64,000 bases of DNA, taken from assembly GCA_028292625.1 (NCBI GenBank), contig JAQGLY010000008.1:1-64000 (forward strand), in the 5' to 3' direction. A program made the translations under genes and the position numbers. The notes beneath the pieces are model-generated. The model saw only the letters and a list, made by a program, of their open reading frames with translations. It was not told where the DNA came from and searched no databases. Shown here piece by piece: positions 63,672 to 64,000 of the stretch (the first letter of the stretch is position 1; each line of letters opens with the position of its first letter). This stretch comes from Herbaspirillum sp. (lineage in GTDB: Bacteria > Pseudomonadota > Gammaproteobacteria > Burkholderiales > Burkholderiaceae_D).

Positions 63672-64000
63672 TCGCGCCCTGCCTGTTCGGCCGTCTGGCC
63701 GCCATCAGCCGCAATGTCGAAGATCTTTCGCGCAGTGTGAGCTTCTATTGTCAGCGCCTCGGATTCGGTCTGGCCGGTTCCGCCTATGCGTTGGATGCAA
63801 GATCGGCGGAGCGGCTCGGCCTGGGAGGTTATCGTCTGAACGCCCAGCGCTTGCGCTATGGCGGCGAACAAATCGAGCTGGTCGAGGTGGGAAACAAGGG
63901 GCGCCCGTATCCTGCCGACAGGACCTCGGCCGATCTGTTGTTCCAGCATTTCGCGGTCAGGCGTCCGGATATCGAAGAGGCATGCCGCACATTGTTTCGC
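63668..64000 (+). CDS. VOC-superfamily (glyoxalase/dioxygenase) protein, 3'-truncated by window edge
   Basis: The first 111 codons are present. RLAAISRNVEDLSRSVSFYCQRLGF is the classic first beta-alpha-beta unit of the VOC fold, and EQIELVEV and LFQHFAVRRPDIEEACR begin the second, with a possible metal-binding His in QHFAV. It starts inside the SMP-30 stop codon, so the four genes from 61892 form one coupled cassette. The specific enzyme cannot be named from the fragment. Confidence 0.85.
   Translation, partial: MIAPCLFGRLAAISRNVEDLSRSVSFYCQRLGFGLAGSAYALDARSAERLGLGGYRLNAQRLRYGGEQIELVEVGNKGRPYPADRTSADLLFQHFAVRRPDIEEACRTLFR

Overview
The window looks like a chromosomal segment of a high-GC betaproteobacterium of the order Burkholderiales, most likely Oxalobacteraceae. 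The evidence is the housekeeping gene content and order (glnE; yhdP-nitrilase-tldD-aroG; yajQ/murB; argF-argG; M48 protease-PCD-rsgA next to orn), the Burkholderia-type porin and a bvgAS-like two-component pair. The family is an inference from gene order and protein style; no database search was run.

Layout. 1-16526 is an accessory catabolic and transport region: the end of hyuA, then hyuB, a class V aminotransferase and a threonine-synthase-like PLP enzyme; a NitT/TauT-type ABC transporter; a porin; a divergent LysR regulator; and a four-gene unit of an orphan periplasmic binding protein, an M29-like putative metalloenzyme, a MoxR/CbbQ AAA+ ATPase and a CbbO/NorD-like VWA protein with a His-rich patch. 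16639-18226 is a divergent luxR/luxI quorum-sensing pair. 18404-19482 holds a small hydrophilic protein and a methyltransferase. 19495-40398 is mostly core: glnE, yhdP, nit1, tldD, an aromatic-amino-acid attenuator with aroG, yajQ, murB, ppnP, argG, argF, rsgA, PCD, M48 protease, orn, a YecA-like SEC-C protein and srkA.

40468-49977 is mixed: an Asn/Gln-rich disordered protein, a bvgAS-like response regulator and hybrid kinase (the kinase carries two frameshifts), ggt, and ku-ligD for end joining. 50008-58330 is a second accessory catabolic block: another orphan binding protein, a LysR-type regulator with two DNA-binding domains, and an operon of Fe/2-oxoglutarate dioxygenase, FMN 2-hydroxyacid dehydrogenase, aldehyde dehydrogenase and ThDP enzyme. 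Together these could shorten an acid by one carbon through its 2-hydroxy and 2-oxo forms. 58340-64000 holds an A+T-rich FAD oxidase gene of likely foreign origin, a frameshifted yciI, an orphan TpsB transporter and a translationally coupled DoxX-cupin-SMP30-VOC cassette cut by the window edge.

Best leads: (1) a leader peptide of Phe and Tyr codons with alternative hairpins ahead of the DAHP synthase gene; (2) the M29-like enzyme with AAA+/VWA partners, which may be a metalloenzyme maturation module; (3) the alpha-oxidation-like operon; (4) several inverted-repeat elements and decayed genes. No IS element, CRISPR array, tRNA or rRNA gene was recognised.
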